Assembly: GCF_021647475.1 (NCBI RefSeq)
Contig: NZ_JAKIUR010000079.1
Span: forward strand, 1-8,924
Reading direction: 5' to 3'
Source of the DNA: Lutibacter sp.
GTDB taxonomy: Bacteria > Bacteroidota > Bacteroidia > Flavobacteriales > Flavobacteriaceae
Length of the DNA: 8,924 nt
Each line of letters starts with the position of its first letter. Within the stretch, counting starts at the first letter, position 1. The notes under the pieces were generated by a model, which was not told where the DNA came from, did not search any database, and saw only the letters and a list, made by a program, of their open reading frames with translations. A program made the translations under genes and the position numbers. Positions 6,801-8,924 of this stretch are shown piece by piece.

Positions 6801-6809
6801 CAAAAATTA
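6801..6809 (-). promoter_or_regulatory. Candidate -7 box of the sulfide oxidoreductase gene
   Basis: On the minus strand this reads TAATTTTTG, one base longer between TA and TTTG than the Bacteroidota consensus TAnnTTTG. It would place the transcript start near 6796, about 40 bases before the ATG. The -33 position then falls inside the 40-bp palindrome, with no recognisable TTG box. A near-consensus site in AT-rich DNA is weak evidence on its own. Confidence 0.3.
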
Positions 6810-6810
6810 C

Positions 6811-6857
6811 AATAAAAAAACCTTCTTAAAGTGATTTAAATCACTTTAAGAAGGTTT
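6811..6857 (-). terminator. Strong intrinsic terminator of the metal-binding protein gene (perfect 40-bp palindrome)
   Basis: Positions 6818-6837 and 6838-6857 are exact reverse complements, giving two perfect 20-base arms with no spacer. On the minus strand the second arm runs into seven T residues (6820-6814) and then ATT. This lies 13 bases after the stop of the small heavy-metal-associated protein, so it fits an intrinsic terminator of that leftward gene. It is the strongest terminator in the window. The stem base carries the G+C pairs (CCTTC/GAAGG). Confidence 0.85.
6831..6844. promoter_or_regulatory. Crp/Fnr-like core within the palindrome
   Basis: The centre of the palindrome reads GTGATTTAAATCAC, which fits the general TGA-N6-TCA pattern recognised by the Crp/Fnr regulator family (Fnr consensus TTGAT-N4-ATCAA). 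Its centre, between 6837 and 6838, is about 41 bases upstream of the transcript start predicted for the sulfide oxidoreductase gene. That is the classic spacing for an activator touching RNA polymerase. The alternative is that it is simply the tip of a terminator stem; the start-site estimate is itself uncertain. Confidence 0.3.
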
Positions 6858-6870
6858 AACTAATTTGATA

Positions 6871-7140
6871 TTATTCTGCTATCATCCTTCCTGTAGCACA
6901 GCTCACAAAAGATTTTGCTTTATGAATAATTGTATTGTCATCTCCAACTTCTGGGTAACCCATTGCAGATAATTTTTCTTTGACTGACTTTAAGGCTTCT
7001 TCTTCTGTTGAAACAAAAGAAACTTTTGAAGTAGCTACATCAATAGATACATTCTCAATCCCTTCTATTGAAAGTAGCCCTTTTATAATGGTATTAGCAC
7101 AACCATTGCATTTTAAATTTAACACTTTAATTGTTCTCAT
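6871..7140 (-). CDS. Small heavy-metal-associated (HMA) domain protein, copper-chaperone-like
   Basis: This 89-residue cytoplasmic protein is a single ferredoxin-like HMA domain of the CopZ/Atx1 kind, expected to bind Cu(I) or a similar soft metal. The metal loop is LKCNGCANTI, with Cys11 and Cys14 as the CxxC ligands. The usual beta-alpha-beta-beta-alpha-beta pattern follows (IEGIENVSIDVATSKVSFVS, then the helix EEEALKSVKEKLSAMGY). After the domain there is a short tail, AKSFVSCATGRM, with a third cysteine (Cys81) that typical CopZ proteins lack. No P-type ATPase or copper regulator lies nearby. The gene has its own terminator and an upstream 16-bp direct repeat, so it is likely regulated alone. 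The metal specificity and the partner are not visible in the sequence. Confidence 0.88.
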   Translation of the reverse strand: MRTIKVLNLKCNGCANTIIKGLLSIEGIENVSIDVATSKVSFVSTEEEALKSVKEKLSAMGYPEVGDDNTIIHKAKSFVSCATGRMIAE

Positions 7141-7158
7141 TGTTTATTTTTTATAAAT

Positions 7159-7196
7159 AAAATATAATACGAAAGTACAAAAAATATAATACGAAA
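7159..7196. repeat. Exact 16-bp direct repeat upstream of the HMA gene
   Basis: AAAATATAATACGAAA occurs at 7159-7174 and again at 7181-7196, a period of 22 bases or about two helical turns. On the minus strand a -7-like TATTTTTTG lies at 7186-7178, partly in the distal copy, and the proximal copy ends 19 bases before the HMA start codon. The spacing suits two molecules of a regulator on the same face of the DNA, for example a metal sensor. A small tandem duplication of a promoter is the simpler alternative. Confidence 0.5.
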
Positions 7197-7247
7197 CAAA
7201 ATAAAACATGTTTATTAGATAAAATTACATTTATTGAATGATAGTCT

Positions 7248-7263
7248 AAAAAAGTAAATACTT
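7248..7263 (-). terminator. Weak candidate terminator after uxuA
   Basis: On the minus strand AAGT and ACTT (7263-7252, loop ATTT) form a very short hairpin followed by four T residues (7251-7248). It lies about 55 bases after the uxuA stop. The stem is too short to be convincing. No better hairpin was seen in the 7200-7317 stretch. Confidence 0.2.
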
Positions 7264-7317
7264 AAGATGCTGTATTCTTTGGGCTCTAGTATTATAATCA
7301 ACAAATTAGAACTAAAA

Positions 7318-8493
7318 CTATTTTAACAAACCTAAAAACCCCATTTCCAACCCTCTTAATTCTGCTAACCCTCTTAAGCGCCCTATGGCAGAATAACCTG
7401 GGTTAGAATGTTTGTTAATATCGTCTAGCATTTTATGACCATGGTCTGGTCTCATAGGTATTGCATTTTTTCTTTTTTGTTGTTCGGCTACAATCACTTT
7501 CATCACTTCATACATATCTACATCTCCATCGAAATGATTTGCTTCATAGAAACTCCCATCCTCATCTCGTTGTGTACTTCTTAAAAGAAGAAAATGAATA
7601 TTACTTCCCAAGCTCTCAATCATACCAACCAAATCATTTTCAGGTCTAGCACCGTAGGAGCCAGTACAAAAACACAATCCATTGCTTGAACTTTTAACAG
7701 CATCTACTATTGATTTAGCATCACTCTCGGTACTTACTACTCTTGGCAATCCTAAAATTGGATATGGAGGATCATCTGGATGAATAGCCAATAAAACATG
7801 GTAATTTTCTGCAACAGGAACAATTTCCTTTAAGAATTCGAATAAATTTTCTCTCAGTTGGTTTGAATTAATAGTCTGATAAGTGTTTAAAATTTCACGA
7901 AACTCTCTGATTGAATCTACACCTTCAGTCATTCCGCCTGGTAATCCTGCTATGATATAATTAGTTAACTCTTCTATATCAAGTTTACTAAGTTTAGAAA
8001 AATAGTTGCTAGCTTTCATTTTTTCTATTTCTGAAAATTCATTTTCAGCACTTTCTCTTTTTAAAATAAACAACTCAAAAGCAATAAAAGCTATTTTATC
8101 AAAACGTAAGGCATATGATCCGTCATCAAGTTTGTAGTCTAAATCTGTTCTAACCCAATCTACAACTGGCATAAAATTATATGTAATATTTTTGATATTA
8201 CAAGTTGCTAAATTTTTAATACTAATTTTGTAATTTTCAATAAATTGCTGATATTTTCCTGTACGTCTTTTTATATCTTCATGAACAGGTATACTTTCCA
8301 CAACAGACCAGGTTAAACCTCTTTCTTCAATTATTTTTTTTCGCACAATAATATCTTCAACTGGCCATATTTCACCATTTGGAATTTCATGCAAAGCGGT
8401 TACAACTCCTGTTGCTCCAGCCATTTTTATATATTCTAACGAAACAGTATCATTAGGTCCATACCACCTGAATGTTTGTTCTAATTTCTTCAT
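7318..8493 (-). CDS. uxuA: Mannonate dehydratase (EC 4.2.1.8)
   Basis: This 391-residue enzyme dehydrates D-mannonate to 2-keto-3-deoxy-D-gluconate in hexuronate (glucuronate) catabolism in the cytoplasm. The length matches the family (about 394 in E. coli). The N-terminus MKKLEQTFRWYGPNDTVSL and AGATGVVTALHEIPNGEIW at 25-43 are characteristic. The likely metal and active-site residues are all present: His238 in IHPDDPP, Cys276 in CFCTGSYG, His320 in ANHFDGD, and Asp350-His351 in MRPDHGH. It starts 9 bases after the stop of the upstream SDR gene and is surely co-transcribed with it; the spacer has no Shine-Dalgarno sequence. The pair suggests growth on uronate-containing polysaccharides, but no polysaccharide lyase or transporter is inside the window. 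Confidence 0.96.
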   Translation of the reverse strand: MKKLEQTFRWYGPNDTVSLEYIKMAGATGVVTALHEIPNGEIWPVEDIIVRKKIIEERGLTWSVVESIPVHEDIKRRTGKYQQFIENYKISIKNLATCNIKNITYNFMPVVDWVRTDLDYKLDDGSYALRFDKIAFIAFELFILKRESAENEFSEIEKMKASNYFSKLSKLDIEELTNYIIAGLPGGMTEGVDSIREFREILNTYQTINSNQLRENLFEFLKEIVPVAENYHVLLAIHPDDPPYPILGLPRVVSTESDAKSIVDAVKSSSNGLCFCTGSYGARPENDLVGMIESLGSNIHFLLLRSTQRDEDGSFYEANHFDGDVDMYEVMKVIVAEQQKRKNAIPMRPDHGHKMLDDINKHSNPGYSAIGRLRGLAELRGLEMGFLGLLK

Positions 8494-8502
8494 AATTACA
8501 AT

Positions 8503-8924
8503 TTAAACTCCTGAAAACGCACTAAACCCACCATCCACTGGCACTACAATACCCGTAATAAAACTAGAGGAATCACAACACAACCAAAAAAGAGTACTAA
8601 GCAATTCCTCAGGCTCTCCAAAACGTTTCATGGGAGTATTATTAACTATGGTTTTTCCCCTTGCAGTTAATGAATTATCTTTATTTAATAATAAACGTCT
8701 GTTTTGTTCTCCTATAAAAAACCCAGGTGAAATTGCATTAACTCTGATTTTTTCAGAATGTTTTTGCGCCATTTCTACAGCCAACCATTTAGTAAAAATA
8801 TCAACAGATGCCTTGGATGTAGAATAGCCCACAACCCTTGTTAATGCTTGTTGAGCAGCCATTGAAGAAATATTAATTATACTTCCTTCTTGTTGCAAAG
8901 CCATTTGTTTTCCAAATACTAATG
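8503..8924 (-). CDS. Short-chain dehydrogenase/reductase, probable D-mannonate oxidoreductase (partial, N-terminus beyond the window)
   Basis: This is the C-terminal roughly 140 residues of a classical SDR; the frame stays open to the window edge, so the true start lies outside. The ATG at 8904 is internal, because the residues before it (LVFGKQ) continue family sequence. Visible SDR landmarks are the catalytic Ser in INISSMAA, the YxxxK pair in YSTSK, the IRVNAISPGFF strand after it, and the tail ITGIVVPVDGGFSAFSGV. This tail and the TPMKRFGEPEELLSTLFWL segment match SDRs found beside uxuA in many Bacteroidota, thought to reduce D-fructuronate to D-mannonate with NAD(P)H. It would therefore make the substrate of the downstream UxuA. 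It is unrelated in fold family to E. coli UxuB, which is a long-chain polyol dehydrogenase, so no symbol is given. Confidence 0.9.
   Translation of the reverse strand, partial: LVFGKQMALQQEGSIINISSMAAQQALTRVVGYSTSKASVDIFTKWLAVEMAQKHSEKIRVNAISPGFFIGEQNRRLLLNKDNSLTARGKTIVNNTPMKRFGEPEELLSTLFWLCCDSSSFITGIVVPVDGGFSAFSGV

Noticed and set aside
6591..6803. Open frame of about 70 codons overlapping the start of the sulfide oxidoreductase gene
   Set aside because: It lies in another frame of a well-conserved gene, its translation looks like no protein family, and it crosses the leader of that gene.
7461..7649. Plus-strand open frame opposite uxuA
   Set aside because: Antisense to a conserved enzyme; its translation is a phenylalanine- and histidine-rich artefact of that gene's codons.
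8630..8827. Plus-strand open frame opposite the SDR gene
   Set aside because: Antisense to the SDR core (YxxxK to the GFF region), with no independent signal.
8902..8904. ATG as the real start of the SDR gene
   Set aside because: The frame continues upstream to the window edge with family-like residues, and the nucleotide-binding half of the fold is missing if it starts here, so the gene is cut by the window rather than truncated.

Overview
The window is AT-rich and carries several marks of a member of the Bacteroidota, most likely the Flavobacteriia. Its promoter boxes are of the TAnnTTTG type, its start codons mostly lack a Shine-Dalgarno sequence, and it encodes a TonB-dependent receptor with an N-terminal carboxypeptidase-regulatory-like domain. 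An intergenic gap also holds palindromic repeats of a type I associate with flavobacterial genomes. No RNA genes, transposases, CRISPR arrays or phage genes were seen. Most of the content is recognisable metabolism; the interest lies mainly in the regulatory DNA between genes.

Layout. (1) Positions 181-2567, minus strand: a two-gene operon for a 2-oxoacid:ferredoxin oxidoreductase. The alpha subunit is transcribed first, followed by a beta subunit fused to a gamma domain. (2) Positions 2568-2870: a divergent control region. To the left it carries a probable promoter and palindrome for the oxidoreductase operon. To the right it carries a Bacteroidota-type promoter, a thiamine pyrophosphate (TPP) riboswitch and a plausible expression platform. 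(3) Positions 2871-5255, plus strand: the TonB-dependent outer-membrane receptor under that riboswitch, probably an importer of thiamine or a thiamine precursor. (4) Positions 5256-5443: a gap between convergent genes filled with palindromic repeats, some likely acting as terminators. (5) Positions 5444-6757, minus strand: a type II sulfide:quinone oxidoreductase. (6) Positions 6818-6857: a perfect 40-bp palindrome that is the terminator of the next gene and contains a Crp/Fnr-like core. (7) Positions 6871-7140, minus strand: a small heavy-metal-associated (copper-chaperone-like) protein, preceded by a 16-bp direct repeat. (8) Positions 7318-8924, minus strand: mannonate dehydratase (uxuA) preceded by the 3' part of a short-chain dehydrogenase gene that runs off the window. 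This is a hexuronate catabolism operon.

How they work together. The riboswitch receptor brings in a thiamine-type compound, and the divergent oxidoreductase is itself a TPP enzyme, so a consumer and a supplier of the cofactor sit back to back. The SDR and UxuA would carry out consecutive steps converting fructuronate through mannonate to 2-keto-3-deoxygluconate. The sulfide oxidoreductase and the metal-binding protein share a strand but are separated by a strong terminator, so they are probably separate units.

The most notable observation is in the riboswitch leader. A 9-bp stretch downstream of the aptamer (2839-2847) is complementary to the 5' strand of aptamer helix P2 (2728-2736). It lies in the loop of a hairpin followed by a U-rich run, which suggests a complete ligand-controlled terminator switch. 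I found no convincing evidence of a wholly new system.
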